Shown here in pieces: positions 8,234 to 16,817 of a DNA stretch of 64,000 nucleotides (position 1 is its first letter; each line of letters opens with the position of its first letter). The DNA is from Blastococcus sp. CT_GayMR16 (GTDB lineage: Bacteria > Actinomycetota > Actinomycetes > Mycobacteriales > Geodermatophilaceae), in NCBI RefSeq assembly GCF_004570875.1, contig NZ_SPQK01000007.1:97969-161968 (forward strand), given 5' to 3'. Made by a program: the position numbers and the translations under genes. The notes beneath the pieces are model-generated. The model did not search any database, had not been told where the DNA came from, and worked only from the letters and a program-made list of their open reading frames with translations.

Positions 8234-9100
8234 TCAGGCGCGCCTGCCGGCGGTCGTCGTCGTACCGGACACCTGGCCGACCCACGCGCGGACGATCTCG
8301 GCCGCGCCCGCGTGTCCCGGGGCGTCGGTGACCGTCACCTGTGGCCAGGGCGGGGCTCCCGAGCGGGTGATCTCGCTGCCCGCGGGGACCCACCCGGAAT
8401 CGGCCAGCTCGAGCATCTCGGCGTCCAGCCACGTGTCGCCGGCAGCCAGCAGGGTCGGGACCTCGCCGAGTTCGTCGGTCAGGCGGGCGCGGACGTAGCC
8501 GATGGCGTGGGCCTTGTGCAGTGCGTCGGGGAGCACGTACACCTTGCTTCCCTGGTGGGCGACCCGCCACGACCCAGGGACCAGTGCGGACGCGAGCTCG
8601 TCGACGTGATCGGCGGTGAACCGGTCGGGGTCGACGATCGCGTAGCAGAACTGGTCGTCGGCGGTGTGGACGCGCAGCGCAGTTCCCTCGGTGACCAGCG
8701 CGTCGAGCAGGGCCCGGACCTCCGCGACCGGCGCGCACTCCCGGAGGCGGTGAGTGGTGGTGGCGGCCCAGACCTGGTCGACCCGTCCGTCCTCGAGCAC
8801 CACCCCGCCGGAACTGGCGATCAGGAACCGCGGCGTGAACGGCAGGTCGATGCGCTGCACCTGGCGCACGGTGCGGGTCGTCGTCGGCACGATCGTGAGC
8901 GTGGCGGCGGGCAGCCGGGCGAGCTGTGCCAGCTCGTCCCGCACGACGTCCGCCATCTCGCTGATGACCCGCCCGTCCAGCGCCTCGACGACGGACCGGG
9001 GGAGCGCGCCGCCGAGCTGGGCGGTCGCCCGGGGGCTGAAGATCAGCGTGCGGTCGAGGTCGGTCGTCACCATGACCGGCCCGGGAGCAGGCCCGGTCAC
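8234..9100 (-). CDS. HAD-superfamily phosphatase of the Ter metabolite operon
   Basis: This 288-residue HAD hydrolase has the nucleophile motif T-T-D14-L-D16-R-T-L and a later G-D-T-W-L-D motif IV. The insert between them looks like the IIB (Cof/SPP-type) cap, and K in Q-G-S-K-V-Y may be the motif III lysine. The GTG at 9100 is preferred because it overlaps the upstream stop as GTGA, the same arrangement as the upstream gene pair. The internal ATG at 9073 would drop nine residues and the overlap. In Ter gene neighbourhoods studied by comparative genomics, a HAD phosphatase accompanies two phosphoribosyltransferases and a CitE-like enzyme, and is proposed to dephosphorylate a nucleotide-like intermediate. 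The substrate here is unknown. Confidence 0.82.
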   Translation of the reverse strand: MTGPAPGPVMVTTDLDRTLIFSPRATAQLGGALPRSVVEALDGRVISEMADVVRDELAQLARLPAATLTIVPTTTRTVRQVQRIDLPFTPRFLIASSGGVVLEDGRVDQVWAATTTHRLRECAPVAEVRALLDALVTEGTALRVHTADDQFCYAIVDPDRFTADHVDELASALVPGSWRVAHQGSKVYVLPDALHKAHAIGYVRARLTDELGEVPTLLAAGDTWLDAEMLELADSGWVPAGSEITRSGAPPWPQVTVTDAPGHAGAAEIVRAWVGQVSGTTTTAGRRA

Positions 9101-10227
9101 GTGTCGGCCCCGGGCAGCGGCTGGACGAGTCCCACGCAGCTGTAGGGCATGTCGGGGTAGTCGACCAGCGGCACGCCGCGGGCCTCGGCCAGCAGCACCA
9201 CGTGCCGGAGGGCCGCGCGGCGGTCCGGGCGTACCAGCACCTGCCACGGCAGCCGCCGCAGGAGCACCCGCGTCGTCTCGCCCACGCTCGGCTTGACCAG
9301 GTGCCAGTTCGGCAGCCCGAACTCCGCCTGCAGTCGCAGCACGACCGCTCGGCCGGCGAACGTGGGCGTCCGGTCGGCGGCGTACTCCAGCGGCCACCTG
9401 GCCGCGACCGCCGGGGTGACCTCGGCGAACCGGCGGGTGATCGTGTCGAGGAAGTGCGCCGAACGGTCCTGGTCGGCGAGCTCGCGGTACACCTTCGCGC
9501 CGTGGAACATCCCCGGCTTGATCAGCTCGTCGTTCAGCACCGTGCGGCTGACCAGACCGCAGACCGTCGAGTTCAGGCAGGCCGACGGGATCAGCACATC
9601 CTCCCGGGTGCCGAACATGGTCGCGGCGGAGCCCGGATCGGCGACGACGGCCAGATCGCGCGGCAGAACCGGACCGCCGGCCGCCTCGTACGCATCCAGC
9701 GCCCCGGCGAGCTCGGTCGTGATGGCTCCCTTGCCGGTCCAGCCGTCGACGAAAAGCACGTCCCGCGGATCGTGGCGCGCGACGATGTGGTCGAGCGCGA
9801 CGGTGTCGATCCCGCGGCCGCGGACGATGCTGACCGAGTAGTGCGGCAGGTCCGCACCGTGCGCGTGCTGCGCCCAGCGCCGCATCAGGATGCCGACCGG
9901 CGTGCCGGCGCGGGCCAGCGACACCAGGACCGGCCGGCCCTGGCGGGCCTGCAGAGCCATCTCGGTCACGACGCCCACGTGCTCGGCCACCTCGGCCGCG
10001 GTGTCGGTGAGCACGGCCTCGAACAACTGCAGGTACGCCTCGTCCGGGCTGTACTCCACCGGCAGCATCTCGGCGTAGTTGCGCCCGGCCTGGATCCGGG
10101 CCTCCCGTTCGGAGACGCTCAGCTCGAGCCGAGCGGAGGAGACGTCGGTGAGCAGGAAGGTCACCTCGGAGGGGTCGTAGCTGCTGCGCAGCAGCACGGG
10201 CTCGTCGGTCCGCGGCAGGGCGGTCAC
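9097..10227 (-). CDS. StiP/PRTase_1-type phosphoribosyltransferase with PELOTA-like tail
   Basis: This 376-residue protein has a type I phosphoribosyltransferase-like core. V-S-L-A-R-A-G-T-P-V (about 102-111) resembles the diphosphate-binding loop, and V-L-F-V-D161-G-W-T-G-K-G-A-I is in the position of the PRPP loop. The C-terminal 100 residues, including N-W-H-L-V-K-P-S-V-G-E-T-T-R and S-C-V-G-L-V-Q-P, fit the small PELOTA (L7Ae-like) RNA-binding fold described for this family. Pfam has carried the N-terminal part under the name StiP, with a proposed cysteine-protease label. The sequence visible here favours PRTase chemistry. The GTG start overlaps the preceding stop as GTGA, so translation is probably coupled within the operon. 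Confidence 0.78.
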   Translation of the reverse strand: MTALPRTDEPVLLRSSYDPSEVTFLLTDVSSARLELSVSEREARIQAGRNYAEMLPVEYSPDEAYLQLFEAVLTDTAAEVAEHVGVVTEMALQARQGRPVLVSLARAGTPVGILMRRWAQHAHGADLPHYSVSIVRGRGIDTVALDHIVARHDPRDVLFVDGWTGKGAITTELAGALDAYEAAGGPVLPRDLAVVADPGSAATMFGTREDVLIPSACLNSTVCGLVSRTVLNDELIKPGMFHGAKVYRELADQDRSAHFLDTITRRFAEVTPAVAARWPLEYAADRTPTFAGRAVVLRLQAEFGLPNWHLVKPSVGETTRVLLRRLPWQVLVRPDRRAALRHVVLLAEARGVPLVDYPDMPYSCVGLVQPLPGADT

Positions 10228-11546
10228 GAGGCCGAGCCCTGCCCGGCGCGCACCTGGACGACGTGGACGCTGCGCCGGGCACTGGCCGCCAGCAGGCGCA
10301 GGAGGCCTTTGTCGACGTGGGCGGTCACCGGCGTATCCGTCACGAACACGATGTCGTCGAACCCGGGCGCGTGGCCGGGCTCCACCTGCGCGCTCGGCGC
10401 GACGTTGTAGGCGAACGCAGCGCGGCCGGGGTCCTCCGTCGCCGGGAAGCCCAGCACGGTGCGCAGCGGGTAGCCCCCGGTGTCGACGGCGGCGGCCGGG
10501 CTGCGCGTGGTGGTGGAGGTGCGCACCTGCCCGCCCAGGGCTGCCGCCAGGCGCTGCGGGACGTACATGAACTCCTCGTCGCCGAGGACGAGGGTGCGGC
10601 CGTCCCGGAACACGGGTAGGGCGCCCGCGAGCGTCTCCATCGCCCCGGCGAGCAGGAACTCGCAGCGGGAGCCCCAGCCCTGGGCCGCGGACGTCGGGAC
10701 GCCGTCGGGCAGCGGAACCATGGAACGGACGACGGGGACGGGTGTCCCCCGGGCGCCGGTGGGGGAGGGCAGCGCGTCCAGCAGCAGCGCCGCGCGGGAG
10801 AGCACGTCCGGGGGCGTGGTGACCGTCCCGGCCAGCAGCGCGACACTCGTGATCTCCGCGCCCAGGTCGGCGCCGAACTCCTCGAGCTGCCGACGCTGCC
10901 CGCCGGTCCGGGAGTCGAGCAGGCTGGCGACGACGTAGCGGCTCCGTGGCCAGACCGCGTGCAGCGCACGGATCGCGTTCATGGCCGTCGTGCCGGTGCT
11001 GATCTCGTCGTCGACCAGGACCAGGGGCACGTCGGCGCCCATGGCGGCGTCGCCGACGACCCCGTCCGGCAGCAGTGCGAGCGTCTGGTCGGTGGCGTGG
11101 CTGTGCTCCTCCAGGAACTGCACCGGCCGAGCACCCTCCGGCGCCGGCCGCCGGGTCGTGTGGACGTAGGGAGCGGCCCCGCCCTCGGCCCCGGAGACGG
11201 CGGCGACCGCGTGGCCGAGGGCCGTGGCGGTCTCCGCGAAGCCGACGACGACCGGCGTCCGATCGCGGCAGACGCCGCGGACGAGACCGCCCAGGGCGTG
11301 GGCTGCACCCAGCACGTCCTCGACCGGGGCCGGGATGTGCTTGCCGAGCAGCCGGGACACCAGGAGCTGGGCGCGTCGTGGGTTGCGTCGCAGACCCAGC
11401 TCGACGCTCTCGAGGAGGGTCGCGGAGGGCGCATCCGCCGAGGCCCGGACGACGAGGTCGATGCCCAGCCGGGTGCTGACCCAGTTCTCCGTCTCCGCGC
11501 CGGCGTGCGGGCGCGCGAGACCGGGAGGGCCCGGGGCGGCGGTCAT
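10224..11546 (-). CDS. Phosphoribosyltransferase with TRSP domain (PRTase_2-TRSP)
   Basis: The 440-residue protein shows a clear PRPP-binding loop, V-L-V-D179-D180-E-I-S-T-G-T-T-A, and an upstream V-V-G-F-A-E-T-A-T-A-L-G segment typical of PRTase_2. The C-terminal third carries the name-giving T-R-S-P motif at 347-350, inside T-S-T-T-T-R-S-P-A-A-A. It also has G-D-E-E-F-M-Y-V-P, which is well conserved in this domain family. Its ATG overlaps the CitE-like stop as ATGA, and its own stop overlaps the next start as GTGA. Comparative genomics ties this family to Ter systems and a proposed nucleoside-like metabolite. The actual base and product are unknown. Confidence 0.85.
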   Translation of the reverse strand: MTAAPGPPGLARPHAGAETENWVSTRLGIDLVVRASADAPSATLLESVELGLRRNPRRAQLLVSRLLGKHIPAPVEDVLGAAHALGGLVRGVCRDRTPVVVGFAETATALGHAVAAVSGAEGGAAPYVHTTRRPAPEGARPVQFLEEHSHATDQTLALLPDGVVGDAAMGADVPLVLVDDEISTGTTAMNAIRALHAVWPRSRYVVASLLDSRTGGQRRQLEEFGADLGAEITSVALLAGTVTTPPDVLSRAALLLDALPSPTGARGTPVPVVRSMVPLPDGVPTSAAQGWGSRCEFLLAGAMETLAGALPVFRDGRTLVLGDEEFMYVPQRLAAALGGQVRTSTTTRSPAAAVDTGGYPLRTVLGFPATEDPGRAAFAYNVAPSAQVEPGHAPGFDDIVFVTDTPVTAHVDKGLLRLLAASARRSVHVVQVRAGQGSAS

Positions 11547-12706
11547 GGGGAGGCCTCGTCGACGTGGAGCAGGTCGACGAAGGTCCGGTCGTCCCGCAGC
11601 ACCCCGAACACCTCGGCGCGGCGGAGCGTGTGCGCGGCCCAGCGCGCGTGGGGCCGGCTCTCGATCATCTTGTTCGAGTACGTGCTGCCGGTGACGCCGC
11701 CACCGGTCATCCCGAGCGTCGTCTGGGCGTCGGTGAACTCCTCGTGCGTGACGACGTACAGGGCGTGCACCGGACGGACGTGCGACGGGTGGATGACCGT
11801 CTTGCCGACGATCCCGGTCGCCTTGTCGAGGACGACCTCGCGGATGAGGCCGTCCAGGTCGTGGCGGATCAGGTCGTAGCGGAGTGCCGGTGCGCCGGGC
11901 AGGTCGGGCCGGCCGAACGGTGACTGCCGCAGTTGTGGCTTGAAGAGGCGCTGCGTCGCGGTGAAGTACTCCCAGACCGCGCCGGTGACGGTGAAGGCGT
12001 CGTCCCGGGTGAAGATGTTGACGATGTCCGCGAGTGCCTCGCGGATCAGGGCGAGATCCCACACGGTGAGGTCGGGGCTGCGCCGGAGCCCGTACAGGCC
12101 GCAGAGGTCGGTCGCGCCGATGCGCACCGCGAGCACGGCCTGTTCGTGGTCGGCCAGCAGGGCGCGCACGGCGAGGAGCTCGGGAACGCGGGTCTCGGAC
12201 CAGAGCACCTCCCCGGTCTCCAGGACCGGCATGCCGTACAGCGGGAGACCGGTGCCCCTGCGCACGTCGGCCAGCGCCTCGAGGTAGTCGCCGCCGGTCG
12301 CAGCGGTGAACTTCGGGAAGACGAACCCGGTCAGCGCCGCGGCCGACTCCTCGAGCTCCTTGACGATGGTGGCGACCTGATCGGGATGACGCACCCGGAC
12401 GAACACCTGGGGCGCCTCGCCACCCCTCGCATGCAGCGCCCTCAGCTGCGTGATCACGTTGCGTTCCCCGTCGGCGACGGCGTCGTCGGAGATGGCGTCC
12501 TCCAGGCACAGCACGCTGGAGGCGACGCCCTCGCGGACCAGCCGTCCGATCTGTCGCGCGTAGTTCTGCCGGGTGCCCGGCGTGTACAGGGTCGCGCCCA
12601 GGCCCACGGCGAGCGTCCGCCGGTCCGAGGTGGCGTCGAAGGCCTGCGGGAGGTGCTGGAACAACGCCTCTCCCTGCTCAGGCGTCAGGAAACTGAAATG
12701 ACGCAC
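11543..12706 (-). CDS. CitE-like HpcH/HpaI-family TIM-barrel enzyme
   Basis: A 387-residue member of the HpcH/HpaI aldolase/citrate lyase beta superfamily, in the branch found next to Ter genes. Visible marks include V-L-C-L-E-D-A-I-S-D-D, G-F-V-F-P-K-F (barrel strand with K), P-L-Y-G-M-P-V-L-E-T, the R-I-G-A-T-D-L-C-G-L-Y-G-L-R-R segment, and G-K-T-V-I-H-P-S-H near the end. These resemble the acidic metal ligands and the I-H-P-x-Q motif of CitE, but with H-P-S-H. The GTG at 12706 is chosen because AAAGGA lies six bases upstream and the product starts at R-H-F-S-F-L; an ATG at 12760 lacks such support. It is the first gene of a five-gene operon ending in TerD-vWA. Confidence 0.82.
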   Translation of the reverse strand: MRHFSFLTPEQGEALFQHLPQAFDATSDRRTLAVGLGATLYTPGTRQNYARQIGRLVREGVASSVLCLEDAISDDAVADGERNVITQLRALHARGGEAPQVFVRVRHPDQVATIVKELEESAAALTGFVFPKFTAATGGDYLEALADVRRGTGLPLYGMPVLETGEVLWSETRVPELLAVRALLADHEQAVLAVRIGATDLCGLYGLRRSPDLTVWDLALIREALADIVNIFTRDDAFTVTGAVWEYFTATQRLFKPQLRQSPFGRPDLPGAPALRYDLIRHDLDGLIREVVLDKATGIVGKTVIHPSHVRPVHALYVVTHEEFTDAQTTLGMTGGGVTGSTYSNKMIESRPHARWAAHTLRRAEVFGVLRDDRTFVDLLHVDEASP

Positions 12707-12972
12707 CGGGGGTCCTTTCGTCGCGCGCATCTCGGCAGTCGCCGTGAAGAACTGACGCACGCATGCGAGACCGTGCCGTCACCACTTCCGGACGGACAGT
12801 ACGGGCGCACAGTTCCCGTGCCAGGGGCTCGACGGGTGAACAACGGGCGGCGCGGACGTGACGCCGTGGCGCGTCCACCCCCGGGTATCCGAGCCACCAC
12901 CGTGCCCGTTCCCCTTCTCATCACCCCCGGCACCCGCTTGACTGCCCCCACGTTCAGGGACGCGGGGGAACC

Positions 12973-13449
12973 ATGGGGACGAGCACGACCGGGCGCGGCA
13001 TGACGCGGGCGCTCCGCGTGATCACGCGCAGCGCCGCCGTGGCACTGCTGCTCTCGCTGCTCGCTGCGTGCGGTGGGCGGTCGGTCGAGGCCTATTGCGA
13101 GACGTTCTACGGCGAGGGCCAGGAGCTGCGCCAGCAGTGGATCGACGCGGGGAACACCGAGGACCCGTTCGCGGCGATGGGCACGATCTTCTCGGCACCC
13201 CGGGACCTGGCTGCTTTCTTCGACCGCCTGGAGAAGGTGGCCCCGGACGACATCCAGCCCGACGTGGCGCAGTTGCGTGATGCGTTCCAGCAGCAGGCCG
13301 ACTCGATGGGCGACACCGCCGCCGGAATGTTCAGCAATCCGCTGGGGACCGCTCTGGGCTCGTTGGCTGCGGGAATGTCGACGAGCGGTGCGTCGCAGCG
13401 GGTCGACGCGTACACGCTCGAGAACTGTGGCCCGCCGCCGACGAACTGA
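12973..13449 (+). CDS. Small secreted lipoprotein, unknown function
   Basis: This 158-residue protein has a basic N-terminus, a hydrophobic stretch at 20-30 and a lipobox L-A-A-C with C33, so it should be lipid-anchored outside the membrane. The mature part is acidic and helical, contains Y-C-E-T-F-Y near its start and a C in E-N-C-G-P-P-P-T near the end that may pair with it. I recognise no family. The ATG at 12973 has GGGGGAA just upstream; the inner ATG at 13003 would also keep the signal sequence. It is divergent from the Ter metabolite operon and convergent with the HNH nuclease gene, whose stop is four bases away. Confidence 0.7.
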   Translation: MGTSTTGRGMTRALRVITRSAAVALLLSLLAACGGRSVEAYCETFYGEGQELRQQWIDAGNTEDPFAAMGTIFSAPRDLAAFFDRLEKVAPDDIQPDVAQLRDAFQQQADSMGDTAAGMFSNPLGTALGSLAAGMSTSGASQRVDAYTLENCGPPPTN

Positions 13450-13453
13450 GTAC

Positions 13454-14581
13454 CTAGGACTCGCACCCGACCCCGTCGTCGTTGCCGTCGAGGTGCGGCC
13501 CGTAGCCCGGCTGCCCCCGGTGGACCGGAGCGGCTCCGGCGGCTCGGGCCGCGGCGCAGTTCTCGAACGGAGCGCCCGGCGCTGGAGCTGGGGGCAGGGG
13601 CGCGGCTGGTTCCGGGACGACGACGCCATCCGGGAGCGGCTCGTTCGGGCAGCTGGTGAGGATGGTGGCGATGGCGTCGCTCTCGGCCTGGGTCGCCCAG
13701 AGGTCGTAGCGGATCTTGACCGCGACCTGGCGGGCGACGTAGGCGCACCGGTAGGAGCGGTTCGGCGGGAGCCAGGTGGCGGCGTCCCCGTCGCTCTTCT
13801 GCTGGTTCAGGGGACCGTCGACAGCGAGCAGGTTGAGCGGGTCGTTCGCGAATGCCGTGCGCTGCGTCGTGTCCAGGGACTGGGCGCCCTTCTGCCAGGC
13901 GTCGGAGAGGGCGACGACGTGGTCGATCTGCACGTCGTCGCTGGTGTCCTGCCCGCGCTGGAAGGGAATCGTCCGCCCGGAGTAGGGGTCGGCCACGATC
14001 CCGGTGGCGACGACGCAGTCATTGGTGCCCGGCTTGAACGTCTCGTCGGTCAGGTCGCGGGCGAGGACGTCGTTTCGGGTGTCGCAGCCGTTGCGGTCGA
14101 CGTCCACCCATCCTTCGCCGAACAGGTCGCGGTCGTATCCGGTCCGCGGTGCTCGCCCCTTGACCTCGACGGCAGCCAGCGCGGCCAGTGCCGAGGACTC
14201 CGGCGCTGCGTCGATCGCGGCTCGGGCGGCGGCTGCGTCCACCTCGTTCCGGGACCCGCTGGGTGGCGAGGAGTCCGTCGGGCCGGCGCCGGCCGACGAC
14301 GCGTCCGGCGCGGGGCGCGGCAGGGTGGCGCCGCCCAGGAGGAGTGCGGCCACGCCGACCGCTGCGACGGTTGCTGCTGCAGCTCGCGAGCCGATGAAGG
14401 CCCATCGGGCGCGACCCACGACGATCGCGCCGGCGCCGAGAACGAGGAGAACGAGTCCGGCCATGACGAGTCCGCCGGACCGGCCCCGGGTGACTATGCC
14501 CGCGACGACGAGGAGGAGGGCGAGCGCGGCGAAGACCGTGGCGACCCTGCGGCGCCACCGGGACGGAGAACGACGTGCCAT
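13454..14581 (-). CDS. Membrane-anchored HNH (DUF1524) nuclease with Excalibur domain
   Basis: The 375-residue protein starts with three hydrophobic helices (about 12-30, 37-57 and 67-86), then a Pro/Ser/Ala linker. An HNH domain of the GmrSD/DUF1524 type covers about 150-300 and contains I-D220-H221-V-V-A-L-S-D-A-W, N-D-P-L-N-L-L and L-N-Q-Q-K before W-L-P-P. These are the catalytic His and metal-binding positions of the family. An Excalibur-like motif closes the chain (about 339-375) with H-L-D-G-N-D-D-G-V-G-C-E, a DxDxDG-type Ca2+ loop. Nuclease and loop are probably outside the cytoplasm. It sits between two Ter gene groups and is divergent from terD at 14738. A role in DNA scavenging or defence is inference. 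Confidence 0.85.
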   Translation of the reverse strand: MARRSPSRWRRRVATVFAALALLLVVAGIVTRGRSGGLVMAGLVLLVLGAGAIVVGRARWAFIGSRAAAATVAAVGVAALLLGGATLPRPAPDASSAGAGPTDSSPPSGSRNEVDAAAARAAIDAAPESSALAALAAVEVKGRAPRTGYDRDLFGEGWVDVDRNGCDTRNDVLARDLTDETFKPGTNDCVVATGIVADPYSGRTIPFQRGQDTSDDVQIDHVVALSDAWQKGAQSLDTTQRTAFANDPLNLLAVDGPLNQQKSDGDAATWLPPNRSYRCAYVARQVAVKIRYDLWATQAESDAIATILTSCPNEPLPDGVVVPEPAAPLPPAPAPGAPFENCAAARAAGAAPVHRGQPGYGPHLDGNDDGVGCES

Positions 14582-14700
14582 GACTCCTCAACCGATCGAG
14601 CGACGACCGAAGCTACCTGCGCCAGGGGGTCCCGGACGCCGCGAGACACACCCGTGCGAGGCGCCGACTAGATTCGAGGACGGCCGGAATTCCCAGATGC

Positions 14701-14720
14701 CGGGCACTTCCTGGTGCCCG
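14701..14720 (+). promoter_or_regulatory. Hairpin just upstream of terD ribosome site
   Basis: CGGGCAC at 14701-14707 pairs with GTGCCCG at 14714-14720 around a six-base loop. CGGAG, the likely ribosome site, starts at 14726 and the GTG start is at 14738. The hairpin would lie in the terD leader if transcription starts upstream of 14700. It could be an operator or an mRNA structure; its function is not known. Confidence 0.4.
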
Positions 14721-14737
14721 AGAAGCGGAGTGATCGC

Positions 14738-15313
14738 GTGGCAGTCAGCCTGATCAAGGGTGGCAACATCTCGCTGACCAAGGAGGCGCCCGGTCTGCAG
14801 AAGGTGACCGTCGGACTCGGGTGGGACGCGCGCACCACCGACGGGCAGCCGTTCGACCTGGACGCGTCGGCCATCGGCTGCGACGCCGACGGCAAGGCGG
14901 TCTCCGATCAGCATTTCGTGTTCTTCAACAACGTCCGCAGTCCGGACGGCGCGATCGAGCACAGCGGCGACAACGTGACCGGCGAGGGAGCCGGCGACGA
15001 CGAGCAGATCGTCGTCGACCTGACCGGGGCGCCGGCGGGCCTGGACCGGGTGGTCTTCCCGGTGTCGATCTACGACGCGGAGACCCGCGGGCAGAACTTC
15101 GGGCAGGTGCGGAACGCCTTCATCCGGGTGATGAACCAGATCGGGAACGCGGAGATCGCCCGCTACGACCTGTCCGAGGACGCATCGACGGAGACGGCCA
15201 TGGTCTTCGGGGAGCTGTACCGGAGTGGCGCCGAGTGGAAGTTCCGCGCCGTCGGGCAGGGCTACTCCGCCGGTCTGGCCGGGATCGCCCGCGATTTCGG
15301 CGTCAACATCTGA
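14738..15313 (+). CDS. terD: TerD-family calcium-binding stress protein (third copy)
   Basis: This 191-residue TerD protein carries [30 protein letters not shown], the loop [13 protein letters not shown] and the [15 protein letters not shown] block. It is a close relative of the copies at 3362 and 4153 but more diverged, for example with C-D-A-D-G in the first loop. The GTG at 14738 has CGGAG seven bases upstream; an ATG at 14714 lies in the hairpin and lacks a ribosome site. It stands alone between the divergent HNH gene and the telA operon, with an inverted repeat overlapping its stop codon. Confidence 0.9.
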   Translation: MAVSLIKGGNISLTKEAPGLQKVTVGLGWDARTTDGQPFDLDASAIGCDADGKAVSDQHFVFFNNVRSPDGAIEHSGDNVTGEGAGDDEQIVVDLTGAPAGLDRVVFPVSIYDAETRGQNFGQVRNAFIRVMNQIGNAEIARYDLSEDASTETAMVFGELYRSGAEWKFRAVGQGYSAGLAGIARDFGVNI

Positions 15314-15330
15314 TCGAGGGACGCTCGATC
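15312..15330 (+). terminator. Inverted repeat at the terD stop
   Basis: GATCGAG at 15312-15318 pairs with CTCGATC at 15324-15330 around a five-base loop, beginning inside the TGA stop codon. The seven-base stem is modest and no T tract follows. It may terminate or process the terD message before the telA operon. Confidence 0.45.
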
Positions 15331-15530
15331 TCCTGGGATTCTCGCCGACCGGCGACATAGGGTGGATCGATACCAGAATTGTTCGAATCGTCCATGCCGC
15401 GTGTTAGACAGACGCCTGCGGATCGGGTCGTTCCGATGCGCACCGGACCGCCTTCCGCGGTCTCCTGTCGACGGTGGCTCGGCCCGCATCGCCCGTCGGC
15501 ACCCGACGCGCCCCACGAGGAGTGACATCC

Positions 15531-16757
15531 ATGTCTGAGCTGGACCTCGGCTCGACCTCCACCCCCAACGTCGCGACGTCCGGTGCGGCGCCCGCCTCCG
15601 GCGCGCTCGTCCTCGCGCCGCCGCAGGCGGTCGTCGTCGTTGCGGCCGAACAGGCCTCCGATGCGGTTCCGCTCGACGACGCCAAGCAGGTCGAGCTGCG
15701 GAGCAAGGCCACCGCCTTCGTCTCCGATCTCGTCTCGCTCGACACGAAGTCGCCGGCGTTCGCGGAGAAGGTCGCCTCGATCACCACGCTGGGTGACCGG
15801 GAGATGCGGTCGTCGGCTGCGGTGTCGAACCGGATGCTGGAGCGCCCGGCGGCGGCGATGGGGAAGGGCAAGGGGGCGGATGCGCAGACCCGCGTCTCGA
15901 ACACGCTCGTCGATCTCCGGACCACCGTCACCGACCTCGACCCCAATCGGGCGGACCTGACCGGCGTCAAGCGGGTCCTCAAGTGGCTGCCCGGCGGCGA
16001 CAAGATCGACCGGTACTTCGCCAAGTACCAGTCGGCGCAGTCGCACCTCAACACGATCATCAAGGCACTGGACTCCGGTCAGGACGAGCTGCGGAAGGAC
16101 AACGCAGCCATCGAGACCGAGAAGGCCAACATGTGGTCGATGATGGGGAAGCTGCGGGAGTACAACGAGCTCGCGGCAGCCCTCGATGCAGCGCTCGAGA
16201 ACAAGGTGGCCGAGTTGGAGGCCGCGGGTCGGGCCGAGGACGCGAACGTAGTCCGGTCCGACGCGCTGTTCCCCGTGCGTCAGCGACGGCAGGACATCAT
16301 GACCCAGATGGCGGTCGCCGTTCAGGGCTACATGGCGCTCGACCTCATCCGGCGGAACAACCTGGAGCTCATCCGCGGCGTGGACCGGGCACAGACCACA
16401 ACGATCGCCGCCCTGCGGACCGCGGTCATCGTCTCGCAGGCCCTCAGCCGCCAGAAGCTGGTGCTCGACCAGATCACCGCGCTGAACACCGTCACGTCGA
16501 ACCTCATCGAGTCGACGTCGGAGCAGCTGAAGATCCAGGGCGGGCAGATCAACCAGCAGGCCGCCTCGTCCACGATCGACGTCGCCAAGCTCCAGGCGGC
16601 CTTCGACAACGTGTTCGCCACGATGGACGCCGTGGACACCTTCCGGGCGCAGGCCGTCGACTCGATGGCCCAGACGGTCCAGGCACTCGAGGGTCAGATC
16701 GAGCGGGCGAAGCCCTACCTGGAGCGCGCCCGCCGGAACGAGATCGCCGGGAACTGA
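15531..16757 (+). CDS. telA: TelA toxic-anion resistance protein
   Basis: A 408-residue helical cytosolic protein of the TelA/KlaA family. The N-terminal 60 residues are Ala/Pro-rich. The conserved body follows, with the segment W-L-P-G-G-D-K-I-D-R-Y-F-A-K-Y-Q-S-A-Q and long coiled helices including I-R-R-N-N-L-E-L-I-R-G-V-D-R-A and T-T-T-I-A-A-L-R-T-A-V. These are the hallmark helices of TelA. The ATG at 15531 follows GAGGAG at 15517-15522. Boxes resembling TTGTTC (15379-15384) and GTTAGA (15403-15408), 18 bases apart, might be its promoter. TelA proteins are linked to tellurite and cell-envelope stress and co-occur with TerD and XpaC-like genes, as here. Confidence 0.92.
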   Translation: MSELDLGSTSTPNVATSGAAPASGALVLAPPQAVVVVAAEQASDAVPLDDAKQVELRSKATAFVSDLVSLDTKSPAFAEKVASITTLGDREMRSSAAVSNRMLERPAAAMGKGKGADAQTRVSNTLVDLRTTVTDLDPNRADLTGVKRVLKWLPGGDKIDRYFAKYQSAQSHLNTIIKALDSGQDELRKDNAAIETEKANMWSMMGKLREYNELAAALDAALENKVAELEAAGRAEDANVVRSDALFPVRQRRQDIMTQMAVAVQGYMALDLIRRNNLELIRGVDRAQTTTIAALRTAVIVSQALSRQKLVLDQITALNTVTSNLIESTSEQLKIQGGQINQQAASSTIDVAKLQAAFDNVFATMDAVDTFRAQAVDSMAQTVQALEGQIERAKPYLERARRNEIAGN

Positions 16758-16817
16758 CCGGCGGCCCGCTCATGACACGGCATGCTGTGGAGGCAGGACG
16801 AGGAAGGTGGGAAGGCC

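Noticed and set aside
15379..15390. TTGTTCGAATCG resembling a tRNA T-loop
   Set aside because: No matching acceptor, anticodon or D-arm stems could be drawn around it. It is more likely part of a promoter region before telA.
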